Source: Rhodeus uyekii
Lineage: Eukaryota > Chordata > Actinopteri > Cypriniformes > Acheilognathidae
Direction of reading: 5' to 3'
Assembly: GCA_037043235.1 (NCBI GenBank)
Contig: JAWRVZ010000244.1
Span: 667,501-731,500, forward strand
Length of the DNA: 64,000 nucleotides
Made by a program: the position numbers and the translations under genes. This document shows, piece after piece, positions 48,048-59,938 of the stretch. Below the pieces are notes generated by a model. The model saw only the letters and a program-made list of their open reading frames with translations. It was not told the DNA's origin and made no database searches. Each line of letters begins with the position of its first letter. Position 1 is the stretch's first letter.

Positions 48048-48593
48048 GCAGAAATCTAGAAGACAGCCTGAGCTTCTTCTCCAAGTCTGTCAAAGCTTCT
48101 TCTGCTTCCAGTCTTTTAAAGCGACGGGAGAAAGTTTCCTGGAGAAGAGAGGAGAAGAGCACACACACACTCACTCACTCACACATTCAGTCTCAGCTCA
48201 GCGGCTAGCACATGAGTTTAGGTCTTCATTGTTTCCTGAGTTTCACAAAGAGAAGAAGGGCTTTTCTGAAATGATGTCGGATAAATGTCCGAGTAGATGA
48301 GAAGACGTTGTGTCGAGGCCCCGGTTCGGTCTGGTGTCAGTTGTGGGCTTTTATTGTCAGTCTTTCGGGGTTGTTATTTTGTTTGCATTGAGTTCAGAAA
48401 ACGCACCGATCTGCTACTTTGAACGCATCGCGGACATCCGAAACGCTTCCCCTCAATCGATGCCGCTCAAAATGTATGTTGAAGTCTTTTACTCTGCGGT
48501 AAATTGTATTTTCTTCTCGATATAGCTGGACTGGTGGAACATTTGCCACAGCTGCTCCCAGTCCCACTCCTCTCCCTGCTCGTCCTCGCTCAT
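48042..48593 (-). other. Rasa1 5' region: possible spliced 5' UTR or unknown short coding exons
   Basis: On the - strand an ATG at 48593-48591 opens 33 codons (MSEDEQGEEWDWEQLWQM...) up to a possible donor at 48493/48492. A strong acceptor (TCTTCTCTCCAG) at 48139 begins a segment whose open frame contains RRFKRLEAEEALTDLEKKL, followed by a strong donor (GGAG then GTGAGG) at 48042/48041, overlapping the rasa1 start codon in another frame. Both pieces look protein-like, the second coiled-coil-like. I do not recognise the protein. The simplest reading is a spliced rasa1 5' UTR; a small separate or alternative coding transcript is also possible. Confidence 0.35.
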
Positions 48594-50098
48594 GCGCAGA
48601 CTAAGCTAGCCGATCACCGAGCCGATGCATTCACATCAGTGTGGTCGGCGATCTTGAAGTAGGAATGAAAATATATTTACCCATATTCAAATTCAAAACA
48701 CTACGTATCACCTTTTTTCACAGCACAAATATTTATATATCAATAGTTTGACCTTTCAGCCTATGCTAATCTAGACTAGGTGCTTTTTTTGAAACTAGGT
48801 GTTGTTGTTTGCAATGAAATCATACCATAGCTGAGTCATTTCATGCAGAAAATGAAAATCGAGTTATCTCGTTTTTTTATGAGACTGTTACCATCTTCTA
48901 AAAGATTACTGAATCTCCTGATCAAAACACATGAAACAAACGATAGCTAATCATATACTTATGTCATATAATGGAATCATCAACATTAAACAGCATAAAT
49001 CAAAACTGCCTAATGTTACTGAATCAAATGTCGACCCAGGACGAGTTATAAGACTGAAAAGCTTTGGGGGTGTTGATGGATTCGATCTACTTCATCTGTG
49101 TTTTAATCATTGTATTCATTGATCTGGATTTAGTCTTTGACCAAAATGTGATTTTTCTCAGCTTTGTACTCAAATTGTTGCTCCCGCAACCCCCTTAGAC
49201 TTGGACATATTCAAGTGCTGATTAAGAAGAAGAATGCATGAAACTAGAATACAACTTTTTTTTTAACCAGAGGTTCTTTTCTTTTAAAATATTGCCGGTT
49301 CAGATATTCATACAACAAAATATTCTGGAGACCATGAGTTTTTTGCGATCAGTTAAATCACATTTCAAAGTTGTGCTTGAGAAGAGACAGAGATGTTGCT
49401 GGATGCAAGTAACTGGGCAATTATCTGATTCAGCCATAGGAACTTGCAGGGCTTTCAGATGCATCTGTGTTCATTGTTCCTCATCTACAGTCAAAACATA
49501 TCTCCTTTCAGTGCAGAGGACACTATATAAAGCTCAGTGACATTTCTCAAATGTCAGGTGACCAAACACTTGCCTCTGTCATGTTGATATGACCACAGCC
49601 TGTACATTGTACATTTTCGTGGCAATGTTTCATGGTTCAGCTGATTTTGTTGGGGATTTTTATTGGATCCCATTAGGACCCTTTTAGATTATACTATTTA
49701 TAAATTATAAGAAATGAATAAAAAATATATAAGCAAACCTGTACATTCTTTTATTGTATTGCCCATAGGCTGTCAGAACATTGAAACATATTGTCAAGAA
49801 ACCCTCTCCTATACACTCTGTAATAATTCTTTCTTCCGTGCTTCAAGCAGTGAGGCCGTGTTTTCTCTGTGGTGTGATTGGGCTGCGCTGCGGGAAGCCA
49901 GCTTGTGTTGTGTGGATAATTTGTAGGGAAGAGGAATGGCTCTTTGTCCTGCCGCACAGGCTGCTGCTGCCATGGCGTCTGCCAGACCCACGATAATGAG
50001 ATTCAAAGCAGGGTGCAGCTAATCGTCCATCTTGGATTTTTAGCCAAGTGGAGGAGCACGAGCACCTGCTGATGAGTATTACTTTGTCATTATGGACA

Positions 50099-50201
<103 letters not shown>

Positions 50202-50343
50202 TTTGCACTGAAGATATTGAGGACAATCGGATATAGTGTAAGAATCCAGATATTTTTCCTCATCGGTATCACTTGCTCAAAAATTGCTATCCAAATGTCC
50301 ACTGTCTATGTACCAGCAACAATCAATATGGTCAAGAAGGTCA

Positions 50344-50347
50344 CCCC

Positions 50348-50378
<31 letters not shown>

Positions 50379-50386
50379 ACACACAT
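50344..50386. repeat. Poly-C run followed by (CA)n
   Basis: Twenty-one consecutive C bases lead into about 22 bases of CA. The length of a long C run may also be uncertain from sequencing. Confidence 0.9.
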
Positions 50387-51074
50387 TACCTAGATGATCT
50401 ATAGATCAAAAAATCAATAATACTAATAAATGTCACTTGGTTTGATATTTTGTAATGCAATGACTAACATTTAAATATGTACAAAAATATATTTTTATAA
50501 CCTAAAGAACCACGTTAAATAATTTTTTGTGAAATAAAAAGGTTCCATAGATGTTAAACAATAAGTATCCTTTATTGTAAGAGTATATATGTATATTTTT
50601 TCTACAATATATGCCACAGTCTGTGCTTTAGATAAATAGAAACAAAAAAGCTTTCTACAAATTCCAACATTAACTTTCCCCCCAAATGTATAAAATCACT
50701 ACAGTTAGATCAAATATTTCTTTACATTATTATTCAACTTTAAAGCAACCTGCGTGTCATAAAAAGTCTAGGTCAGTAAGAAAATTTTAGCATTATCGCT
50801 ATCTTCTTGAATGTCTTGAAGGGGGAACATTTCCAAAAGCAGTCAGTGCCCTTAAAAATAAATGATTTGAATTTTATATTTCTGAAATGAGGAAATCCAT
50901 TAATGTTTAAGCAGTCTTCTAGCCAGCTGAACGCACTAGAGGATATGAGTGCTCTCATCCACATAGATGAAACATTCTGGTTATGGGCAAATTAAGGTCA
51001 ACTCATGGACAGTGAGGTCTCATAATCATCCTGCAGATCTGTTTTAATGTTTCCTGTATTTCTATTTTAGTGTA

Positions 51075-51246
51075 GACTCTTAGAAAAAAAGGTTCAATGG
51101 GGTTTTATACAGAACTTTCTTGTCTCCATTTAAAAAAATACTTTTGCTACAAAGATTCCATATAAGAAATTAGAGAAGCCATAAAAGTTTGTATATAAGA
51201 AGGTTCCTTGAACGTTCACAATGTTCTAACCTTTCTTTTAAGAGTG
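51075..51246. repeat. Short inverted-repeat element (MITE-like)
   Basis: Left end GACTCTTAGAAAAAAAGGTT and right end AACCTTTCTTTTAAGAGTG are inverted repeats enclosing about 135 bases with GGGTTTTATACAGAACTTTC and GAAGGTTCCTTGAACG. This is a common fish repeat layout. A related decayed piece is at about 50500-50585 (AAAGAACC..GGTTCCATAGATG). Confidence 0.55.
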
Positions 51247-52259
51247 TGTTCTAGCATGATTTTAAGTTTCTATTACTCGTCTGCAAAATCACCTCTTTGT
51301 CAGATTTCCGTATCCAACACATATACTATTATAGCTTATTTTCAATGTTTGTTTATTTTTAATTGTACATCTGAAGCCACAGTCACTCTCTTAGTTTGTC
51401 TCGGTCCTCCCATTCTTGTCTTGATTCACATATGTAATAAAATATATGGACTATCCACACCGCACTCAGAATTCCCCTGAGGGAAGGGAGAACCAAACAG
51501 GCACACATCCATGATGTTTTGCTGCTGGGGCACCTCAGGGCACACATAGTGTGTTCTTCTTTTATATTGGTTGACAATTAGATTTTTGGTCGCTCTAGCA
51601 ATGGCTTCATGAAATATTTATATAGCACACAAGACTCTAAAGTATGGCTGTATAACAATATGACTAGTGTAAAAAAAACTGTAAAAGCAGGGAGAACTTT
51701 GGCCTCAAAAATGAAGTAATAAAATGACATGATTCAAATAACTTTCATGCTGGCAATATTTTTTGACAGTGGTGTGCAAAATTAACATATTTTGTTTCAC
51801 TGTGAACAAAGACACTAAAATATTTAATTGTTCCTGAGAGATTTAATTTTTGAGAGAAAAAAAGAAAAGTAGAACATGATAAAGTGTGTGTGATAATACA
51901 TTTGTTTGATATATTGAGCACATAAAATGTGGTGCACATAAAATTTACATGGTGTTCAAGAATCATTATACATAACTGAGCTTTGTCACACTAAATGGCA
52001 TATATAACAAGCACATAGCCGTGCAGTTTACAAAAAAATAAATGGGTCGTTCTGAGAAATAGTAAATTCAAGCGTGGTGTAAGTCAATAAGTCAGTTTGT
52101 GAAATGTCATCTCTGCTTATTCCATGGTAAATGGTCTTGAAAAAATGGAAGCTTTTAGCATCATAATCAGGAGACAAAACAGGCAACTTCCACAACTGGA
52201 TATTTATTTACAGGATGGTTTGGGAAACAAGTGATGAATGCAGCTAATTCTATCAAATA

Positions 52260-53399
52260 CAGTGTCGACGGCCTCGGGGGTTGCAAAAAAGCATCGAGAT
52301 AACCAATGATCGAGATAACCAAAAGCCAATATGGCGATTTATTTGATGACGCGATCAGCATGCTATAAAAATGTACATTCACTGCATATGTTTGCTAACA
52401 ACAAAAGGCAAATGTGCACCAACTAACAGCAGAGATTTACCAGTATACAATAAAAAACACCTTTGATTCTCGATACAAACCTTTAATTATATTCTCCAAC
52501 ATTGCAAACACAATTTCGCTCACAGCGTAAACAGTCACAACACACATAAACACATTCGCTCATAACACAGTCATTTCGCTCTGACACAGCTCTGAATAGT
52601 ATTTTACATGCGGTTACTATGGTTTCTTTACAAAGTCTACGTTTTGCCTTTAATGGTCTGCTTGAAAACAAATGTTTCTAAGCTTCTATCAGTAACGACA
52701 TCTTTGTCGATGTCAATGTAATCTGGGAACTCCTGCGCCTCTGTATGTGTGTAATCTGCGTTGTGTAATTTCGTAATCACTCTTGGAACACCAGCTTTCG
52801 TCCCATCAAAATGTCAATTGTTGGATCACTGGAGTAACAAATAAGTTTGAGGACTCGGAAGAAATGAAAATAGCGCATGCAGCAATACATGACGCACTGT
52901 GAAAGAAAGAGAAGATTAACGTGAAGCAAATAATTTCAAAGAAGATAAATAATCAACGAAACATTGTGTATATCACAAAAGTGCTCGAGGTCACAATTAT
53001 ATAACATGAAATCATCAATTACACAACATACGGACCTTATGACATGACCACACAAACTAATGCGACCTACCGCTGTAAAATCACAATTTGACTGGCCAAA
53101 TTCAAAGCGGCTGGAATGACCGGAACGACCAAAAATGGTCACGGCATGACGTGCAACGTGCCGCATGTGCAGTGAACTAGGTACGATCATTAGTCACGGG
53201 ATCGAGATAACCCATGTTAAGTTGCAAATTTGTCCCTCTTTTGTGCTCGAGATATTAGGGTTCGGCGACATAAAAGAATCAACATAACCGATAAGAAAAT
53301 GCTAAGACAAATAGGGAGTTTGGCGGTTCCACTTTTATAGTTACTTTTATAGTTTTACACTTTCGAATTAACCGAGGTCGAGATAAGTGGATTCCACTG
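52260..53399. mobile_element. Pogo/Tigger-like element with TA duplication (1140 bp)
   Basis: The right end ends CGAGATAAGTGGATTCCACTG and the left begins CAGTGTCGACGGCCTCGGGG; TA flanks both (52258-52259 and 53400-53401). The motif ATCGAGATAACC recurs several times near the left end, and CGAGATAACCCATG, TCGAGATATTAGGG and AACATAACCGATAAG near the right. The termini are only partly complementary, so the left end has diverged. No transposase frame survives. Confidence 0.7.
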
Positions 53400-54064
53400 T
53401 ATAAGTTCTCAAAACCTAGCTAGTTGATAACAGTCTTTTTGGTGCAGGTGCTGACCGGATGAAGACTAATGAAGATGGACGATTGATTATGAGAGGACCA
53501 CAATCCGTTGAGTATCTGAAGGTAGGCAGTCAATACAGTAGAAACAACAAGACCAGACATGGGTGAGTTGGAAGGTGACTGCTGAAGTAGTGAGATCTTG
53601 ATGAGTGGGTGGAGGTGTGGCTGATTAGTACTCAGTGATTGTGGAGGAATGGGTGCAGTTTAGAGGTCCAGTGCTGAGGGTGTGGCTGACTCTGTGACAT
53701 TTAGGAACATCAGCAACTCAGCCACAAAGTGGTAGACCACATAATATCATAGAGCAGGGTCATGTAAAAGTCACCAACTCTCTACTGATTCCATAGCTGC
53801 AGGATTCAAAACATATCCTGGCATTAATAGCTGCATAAAACTGTGTAGTGGGAGCTTCATAGAATGGATTTCCATGGTTGAGTAGCTGCAGTACAACATC
53901 ATCAAGTAAAATGCCAGTCGTTGGATGGAATTATGTAAAGCATGGCACAACTGAACTCTTAGTCTGCCAGTCCTTTGCCATACATTCCAGCCCTTGTTGC
54001 TACTTAATTCAGGTTGTTGTATGCAGCTAATGTCTAGAACTATAACAAAAGCTTTATATAGCCT

Positions 54065-54065
54065 A

Positions 54066-54100
<35 letters not shown>
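54065..54100. repeat. (CA)n microsatellite
   Basis: About 17 uninterrupted AC units in intergenic DNA. Confidence 0.95.
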
Positions 54101-54102
<2 letters not shown>

Positions 54103-55141
54103 AAGGAGTTTTGTCACTTTGCGAAATGTATTTTATGGCACTCCGCCTACAGCAGCTTTAATGTATTATACCAGCATTGCTGCGACAAGATTGACAAAAA
54201 AATAAAATAAAAATTCAGAGTCTGGATGAGGATTTGCATCTGGGAACCCTTTCTTCTTAAAATTTACTAGGTTGAAATATCCATAACATGGCAGACTGAA
54301 AGGCTGTCATGGACGACAGGCTTCTGAAAAATAATGCCAGCTGGATGATATCATACGAGTGTAAAAGGGCTACTTAAATTCATAAATTCAAACTAGGATA
54401 TTTATTTATTTACTTTCCTAATGCACATTCCTGGTCTTATTGTACATGATTATCCCAAGTAAAACAAAAGTTGCACTTTATTTTACAGTATGTGCGTGTA
54501 CTTATAGTGTGCTTATCTAAGGGTTAGAGAAGGTTAGTTAGTTAGTTTGTTTTTTGTTGTTGCTGTTTATATGCATTAGTTGTCATTCAGATATTTGCAT
54601 CAGCATTAAGGCATTCATGATTCTTGCTCATTAGACGATCTGTTTGAGTTTAAGTTAATTTAAGAGCACAACAGTGTTCAAATATATAATTTCAGAATAA
54701 CCACGTCAATTCATCTTTTAATTTGAAAATGTAAATTTTTTAAAAACTTGAAAGAAGATGTACTGATTGGTTGAGAATGAATTTTTAAACACTATTTGCA
54801 TAAATCAAATTTCATGTTATGCTGTAATCTAGCAGCACATGCATTGATGGTTTCAGTCTATAATCCCTGCTTTGGACGAGACTCTAGTGTGTGATGAGTC
54901 TTGATTCTTATGTGTGTAATTAAAATCTTAATTCCACTTGCGTACATTCAAAGGCATAATGAGGTATTAATATCTGCTGCTTGTTAAGATATATTAGAGC
55001 CACAGGGATTGACAATATAGAATCTTAATGAGATTGTGACATTGTATCACCACTGTGGCCCTGAACAAGGCACTTAGTCCCAAGATGCTGCAAAGCTTCT
55101 GCAGTTAGTTGGATGACAAGCATTTTTTAAATTAGCCGTAG

Positions 55142-55259
55142 TCAAGTCAAGTCACCTTTATTTATATAGCGCTTTTTACAATGTAGATTGTTTCAAAGCA
55201 GTTTTACAGTGGTCACATGAAAAAAAACAATATAAACAAAGTTCGGTTGGCTGAACAGA
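55142..55259. repeat. Dispersed repeat hosting the LTR element
   Basis: It begins with CAAGTCAAGTCACCTTTATT and contains TATATAGCGCTTTTTACAAT and GATTGTTTCAAAGCAGTTTT, a repeat end seen throughout cyprinid genomes. It continues beyond the LTR retrotransposon at 60347, so the retrotransposon inserted into it. Confidence 0.6.
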
Positions 55260-55673
55260 TGTCATGCTGAGACTCACACAAGACAGGTAAGTGACAAACA
55301 GGTTTATTTATAACAGCAGGTCACGCAGCAGGAAGGCAATGAACTAGGCACATGGAAATAACACGAAGATCACGGAGATGGTAATGCTTATCTGGGTTGC
55401 TGAATGGAGATGATACCGGTGGATCAACAGGTGGAATCACGGAGAGAGTCTTTCAAGGAGATCAACAGACGGTAAGGTACAAAGGTTCAATAAGTTCGTG
55501 TGGCACGAGTGAGTCCAGGTATCTCTGATGAGATCAGACACAGAGTGACAGCAGCATGAGTGTTTTAAGGTGCAGGGGTGATTGGGAACAGGTGCTAGTA
55601 ATCCGGTGATGAGGAGCGTGTGGGCGGAGTGTAGGGGGAGCCTGGTGCCGGGGGCGTGGCCGAGTCCGTTACA
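55260..55673 (-). repeat. 3' LTR of the chromovirus
   Basis: On the - strand it runs TGTAACGGACTC to CTCAGCATGACA. AATAAA at 55308-55303 would be the polyadenylation signal. The gag-pol stop codon (TAG, 55597-55595) lies inside it. Confidence 0.95.
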
Positions 55674-57430
55674 GTACCCCCCTCCCCACGGGCAGCTCCG
55701 GAGGACCGTAGCTGACGGCGACGAGGACGGCCTCGGCCCCGAGGTGCCGGACGGTCAGGATGCGCAGCGTGGAAGTCCTGTAAGAGTGCGGGGTCCAAGA
55801 CGTCGTCCCGAGAGACCCAACACCGCTCCTCGGGGCCGTATCCCTCCCAATCGACCAGATACTGAAGTTGACCGCCTCGCCGCCGGGAGTCCAGGATTTC
55901 CTTGACCTTGTAGATGTTAAGGTCCTCCGGGTCAAGGGGAGGCGGCGGTACTTCTTCAGCACCAGGCTCTGTGGGAGGAAGGACAAGAGGGTCAGTGTAA
56001 GGTTTAAGGAGTGACACGTGAAATGAGGGTGAGATGCGATACTGTGGGGGGAGCTGGAGCCGGTAGGTGACTTCGTTGATCTGCCTCATGATCTTGAAGG
56101 GACCAGCGTAACGGGGACTCAGCTTCCGGCAGGGCAGTCGCAGCCGCATATCCCGGGTGGACAGCCAGACCATCTGGCCCGGGTGGTATTGTGGGGTGGG
56201 ACCACGCCGGCGATCGGCCTGTAGTTTTTGTCTGCGAACTGCCCGCTGGAGGTGGACGTGGGCTGAGTCCCAGACCCTCTCGCTCTCCTGGAACCAATGG
56301 TGGACAGCTGGAACTTCCGTGGGCTCACCTGTCCAGGGGAAGAGAGGGGGTTGGTAGCCGAGATAACATTGGAAGGGCGTGAGGTGTGTGGATTCCTGCC
56401 TGAGGGAGTTTTGTGCATACTCAGCCCACGGAATATACCGGTTCCAGCTGTCCTGTTGGTGACCACAGTAGGCGCGTAGATACCTCCCAATCTCTTGAAT
56501 CTTGCGTTCAGTCTGGCCATTACTCTGGGGATGATATCCTGAGGTTAAACTGATGGAGACTCCGAGGAGCCTGAAGAACGCCTTCCAGACGTGGGATATG
56601 AACTGTGGTCCCCGATCCGACACAATGTCCTCGGGGATACCGAAGTGCCTAAACACGTGGTGGAACAAGGACTCCGCAGCTTCCATGGCCGTTGGTAGCC
56701 CCTTCAGTGGAATCAGTTTACAAGCCTTGGAAAACCGATCCACCACCACCAGGACGCAGGTGTTACCGTCCGATGGTGGCAGATCGGTTATGAAGTCCAC
56801 TCCGAGATGGGACCAGGGACGGTGAGGGATAGGGAGAGGGAGGAGTTTACCTTCGGGTAACCTTCGTGGAGTCCGGGAGGTGGCACAGACTGAACACCCT
56901 TGCACGTATCGAGACACGTCCTGCGCCATACTGGGCCACCAGTAGCGATCTTGGAGGAGCGAGAGGGTACGCTGGCTGCCTGGGTGTCCAGAGCCCGGAG
57001 AGGTGTGAGCTTGGTCCAGAAGGGTCAGGCGGAGACTGGCTGGTACATAGGTCTTGCCTTCTGGACCCCCCGGCGGAGCGGGGTCATCGTGAGTTGCCTC
57101 TGTGATGAGCTGGTCAATCGTCCACTGTATGGGACTCATTACGACGGCTGGAGGGAGAATGGGTTCGGGTTCTTGGGTGGTGGGTTCAGGGCAGAATTGA
57201 CGAGATAGGGCATCGGCCTTGGTATTTTTGGATCCGGGACGGTAGGTAACAGAGAAATGGAAGCGAGTGAAGAACAGCGCCCACCGGGCTTGACGAGGAT
57301 TGAGTCTCTTAGCAGTCTTGAGGTACTCCAGATTTCGATGGTCCGTGATGACTTGAAATGGGTGTTTCGCTCCCTCCAGCCAATGCCTCCATTCCTCCAG
57401 GGCCAATTTCATGGCAAGCAACTCACGATT
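55595..57430 (-). CDS. Chromovirus pol, part 2: RNase H end, integrase, chromodomain
   Basis: This segment is in the same frame as the upstream part, directly after the TGA at 57433-57431. It continues RNase H ([20 protein letters not shown] and [10 protein letters not shown]). Numbering from the TTG at 57421, the integrase has the zinc site H139/H146/C176/C179 and the catalytic D209, D269 and E305 (VDFITD, SDRGPQF, GQTERK), a D-35-E spacing. A GPF-type module ([19 protein letters not shown], near 439) follows. A chromodomain lies near 503-555 ([17 protein letters not shown]), expected to guide integration to modified chromatin. The tail is arginine/proline-rich and its last 25 or so residues are encoded in the 3' LTR. 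No frameshift was seen. Confidence 0.93.
   Translation of the reverse strand, partial: NRELLAMKLALEEWRHWLEGAKHPFQVITDHRNLEYLKTAKRLNPRQARWALFFTRFHFSVTYRPGSKNTKADALSRQFCPEPTTQEPEPILPPAVVMSPIQWTIDQLITEATHDDPAPPGGPEGKTYVPASLRLTLLDQAHTSPGSGHPGSQRTLSLLQDRYWWPSMAQDVSRYVQGCSVCATSRTPRRLPEGKLLPLPIPHRPWSHLGVDFITDLPPSDGNTCVLVVVDRFSKACKLIPLKGLPTAMEAAESLFHHVFRHFGIPEDIVSDRGPQFISHVWKAFFRLLGVSISLTSGYHPQSNGQTERKIQEIGRYLRAYCGHQQDSWNRYIPWAEYAQNSLRQESTHLTPFQCYLGYQPPLFPWTGEPTEVPAVHHWFQESERVWDSAHVHLQRAVRRQKLQADRRRGPTPQYHPGQMVWLSTRDMRLRLPCRKLSPRYAGPFKIMRQINEVTYRLQLPPQYRISPSFHVSLLKPYTDPLVLPPTEPGAEEVPPPPLDPEDLNIYKVKEILDSRRRGGQLQYLVDWEGYGPEERCWVSRDDVLDPALLQDFHAAHPDRPAPRGRGRPRRRQLRSSGAARGEGGTVTDSATPPAPGSPYTPPTRSSSPDY
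55674..55689 (-). other. Polypurine tract of the chromovirus
   Basis: On the - strand GTGGGGAGGGGGGTAC abuts the TG of the 3' LTR. This is the expected place and composition for the plus-strand primer. It lies inside the gag-pol reading frame. Confidence 0.85.
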
Positions 57431-59938
57431 TCAGATGTCATAATTTTGCTCCGCCGGGGACAGCTTTTTGGAGAGATAGGCACATGGATGGAGACGTGGA
57501 GGCTTACCCTGCCGCTGCGAGAGAACGGCTCCTACCCCGGTACTTGACGCGTCGACCTCGACCACAAAGGGGAGTTCCGGATCCGGGTGAGCCAGGGTAG
57601 GAGCCGAACAAAAGGCTTTCTTGAGATCTTCGAAGGCCGTCTCCGCGGCTGGGTTCCAGGACAGAGACTTGGACCCCTTCCGTAGCAGTGCAGACAAGGG
57701 GGCGGCAAGGGTGCTGAAATTGCGGATGAATCTTCTGTAGAAGTTCGCGAATCCCAGAAACCGCTGGATATCCTTGATGCTGGTGGGAGTTGGCCAAGTC
57801 TGCACTGCTCTCACCTTCCCCTGGTCCATCTTGACGCCGCTCTGGTCGATGATGTAACCGAGGAACTGGGTCCGGCTGCGGTGGAACTCGCACTTTTCCA
57901 GCTTGAGATAGAGATGGTTTTCTCGTAATTTCTGGAGGACCTGCGTAACGTGTGTTTGGTGTTCTTCTGGAGAGGCCGAGTAGACCAGGATATCATCGAT
58001 GTAGACTATTACAAAGCGATGTAGGAATTCCCGAAGAACCTCGTTCATGAAACCTTGAAAGACGGCGGGGGCATTGGACAAACCAAATGGCATCACTAAG
58101 TATTCATAATGTCCTGTGGGGGTGATGAAGGCCGTTTTCCACTCGTCCCCCTCTCTGATGCGAATGAGGTTATAGGCGCTACGCAGGTCCAATTTAGTGA
58201 AGAGGCGAGCTCCCCGCAGCTGTTCCAGAGCGGTGGGTACCAGGGGAAGTGGATAGCGGAATTTGATGGTTTGAGCATTCAGATGGCGGTAGTCGATACA
58301 GGGTCTCAAGCCTCCGTCCTTCTTGGCAACGAAGAAGAAGCTGGCAGCGGCAGGGGAGGTAGATGGTCGGATGTAGTTCTGCTTGAGGGCCTCCTGTACG
58401 TACTCCTCCATGGCCTGATGCTCCGGGATGGACAGGGGGTAGACGCGTCCCTTGGGAAAGGTGGACCCAGGCAGCAGGTCGATGGCACAGTCCCATGGCC
58501 GATGTGGTGGTAGTTGGGTTGCCATCTGAAGACTGAAGACATCCTGGAACGCCCGGTATTGTTCAGGGAGGTCAGTTGAGATGCCCGCTGATGGACTCTC
58601 GATGGTCGTAGCCGCCAGGGCAACCGGTGATAGTAACTCGGGAGGGGAATTCTTCTCTTGGGGCTTGAGTACTGCAGAGAGACATTTAGAAAAACACTGG
58701 ACGCTCCACCGTAATACTTCTCCTGACCTCCAACAGATTTTCGGGGAATGGGTGATGAGCCACGGGCGTCCCAGGATGAGGTCAACCGTAGAGCCCTCCA
58801 GCACCAGAAAGGAGATGTCTTCCCGATGGAGACAGCCCACACTGAGGGTTAGCTCTTCCGAGGCGTAGCGTATGCACCCGCGGCCCAGCGGTTTTCCCAA
58901 GATGGAGTGAGCCCGGTAAGGAAGGTCCAGAAGTTTTTTGGAGGCTTGTAGTTTGTGGAGAAATATGGCAGAAATGAAGTTTCCGGCGGCTCCAGAGTCG
59001 ATCAGGGCTTTGGCTGGAAGGGAATGATAGGCAGAGGTTACCTGAACATCAGTGTTAGGCAGTATCATGACGGAGGGTTTCGTATGGATGGTACTCACCG
59101 CTGGGCGTGGAGGTCGGACAGGGCAGTTGTAGCGATAGTGGCCCTGACCTCCACAATACAAGCATAGGTGCATACGCATACGTCGCTCTCTCTCAGTGGG
59201 TGATAGGCGTAGATGGTCGACTTGCATAGGCTCTGGTGCTGGAGGCTGGTGCTCCCCCGGAGGAGACGGGAAATGCAACGGGGTCATTGGAACAGAACAG
59301 GCAGCTAGATTCTGTGAGACGAGGGTAGCGCGATATATGAGGTTTTCAAGCCCCACATTCTCGCCATAGGTGACTAGGTGAGTGCGGATCTGCGGTGTCA
59401 AACCTTGGCGGAAGGCGGCTGTTAGGGCGGCTTCATTCCAGCCGCTAGTAGCCGCCAGAGTGCGGAATCTCAGGGTGTACTCATGTATGGTTTGCGATCC
59501 TTGTTGAATTCGCAGCAGTTGGTCATGCGACGAAAGCGACCCCGCAGATCGGCTGAACACTTCTCTGAAATGTGTCACAAAGTTCTCCAGGGATTGAATA
59601 ACGGGCCCGCCAGTCGACCAGATTGCTTCCGCCCATTGAAGAGCGTGTCCGGTGAGAAGAGATATCAGGAAGGCGATTTTAGCTCGTTCTGACTCGAACT
59701 GGCGGGAATTCAACTCAAAGTAGAGGGAGCATTGAAGTAGGAACCCGTTGCATTTCTCCGCCTCACCTGCGTAGGGCGCAGGTTTGGCCATGGGACTGGC
59801 TGAGGCAGATGCGGAAGTGGTTCCCTCTTGCAGTGCCATGTGAATTGCTCTTGTGATATCGGGAATGGTAACCGGGTTGAGTGATGGCTGATCGGCCACT
59901 CCCGCCGCGGCCTGCTGAGTGGTCTGATCTTCTGTCAT
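57431..59938 (-). CDS. Chromovirus gag-protease-reverse transcriptase (frame ends at a TGA)
   Basis: The first true ATG is at 59938-59936 (MTEDQTTQQ), inside the last bases of the 5' LTR; 835 codons follow to the TGA. Numbering from that ATG, gag occupies about 1-275 and ends in a zinc knuckle [14 protein letters not shown] (259-272, C-2-C-4-H-4-C). A retropepsin-type protease follows with ALIDSGAAG (D314). Reverse transcriptase has [20 protein letters not shown] and the catalytic YIDD (646-649). RNase H starts with [14 protein letters not shown] (D796) and is cut at YDI-stop. Gag and pol share one frame, so no ribosomal frameshift is needed. Confidence 0.94.
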   Translation of the reverse strand: MTEDQTTQQAAAGVADQPSLNPVTIPDITRAIHMALQEGTTSASASASPMAKPAPYAGEAEKCNGFLLQCSLYFELNSRQFESERAKIAFLISLLTGHALQWAEAIWSTGGPVIQSLENFVTHFREVFSRSAGSLSSHDQLLRIQQGSQTIHEYTLRFRTLAATSGWNEAALTAAFRQGLTPQIRTHLVTYGENVGLENLIYRATLVSQNLAACSVPMTPLHFPSPPGEHQPPAPEPMQVDHLRLSPTERERRMRMHLCLYCGGQGHYRYNCPVRPPRPAVSTIHTKPSVMILPNTDVQVTSAYHSLPAKALIDSGAAGNFISAIFLHKLQASKKLLDLPYRAHSILGKPLGRGCIRYASEELTLSVGCLHREDISFLVLEGSTVDLILGRPWLITHSPKICWRSGEVLRWSVQCFSKCLSAVLKPQEKNSPPELLSPVALAATTIESPSAGISTDLPEQYRAFQDVFSLQMATQLPPHRPWDCAIDLLPGSTFPKGRVYPLSIPEHQAMEEYVQEALKQNYIRPSTSPAAASFFFVAKKDGGLRPCIDYRHLNAQTIKFRYPLPLVPTALEQLRGARLFTKLDLRSAYNLIRIREGDEWKTAFITPTGHYEYLVMPFGLSNAPAVFQGFMNEVLREFLHRFVIVYIDDILVYSASPEEHQTHVTQVLQKLRENHLYLKLEKCEFHRSRTQFLGYIIDQSGVKMDQGKVRAVQTWPTPTSIKDIQRFLGFANFYRRFIRNFSTLAAPLSALLRKGSKSLSWNPAAETAFEDLKKAFCSAPTLAHPDPELPFVVEVDASSTGVGAVLSQRQGKPPRLHPCAYLSKKLSPAEQNYDI
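59922..59930 (-). other. Candidate self-priming primer-binding site
   Basis: On the - strand AGATCAGAC begins two bases after the 5' LTR, where a primer-binding site belongs. It is complementary to GTCTGATCT at 60212-60204 in the same LTR, at the predicted transcript start. No match to common tRNA 3' ends (such as TGG-beginning sites) is seen. Tf1/sushi-type elements are known to prime from the folded-back 5' end of their own RNA. Confidence 0.55.

Noticed and set aside
57419..57421. TTG at 57421 as a real start of a separate pol protein
   Set aside because: It is in the same frame only four codons after the TGA and in the middle of RNase H; the interruption is a nonsense mutation and not a designed gene border.
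55582..59692. Many + strand and alternate-frame open frames under the LTR element
   Set aside because: They are shadows of the gag-pol frame on the - strand, which holds all recognisable motifs.
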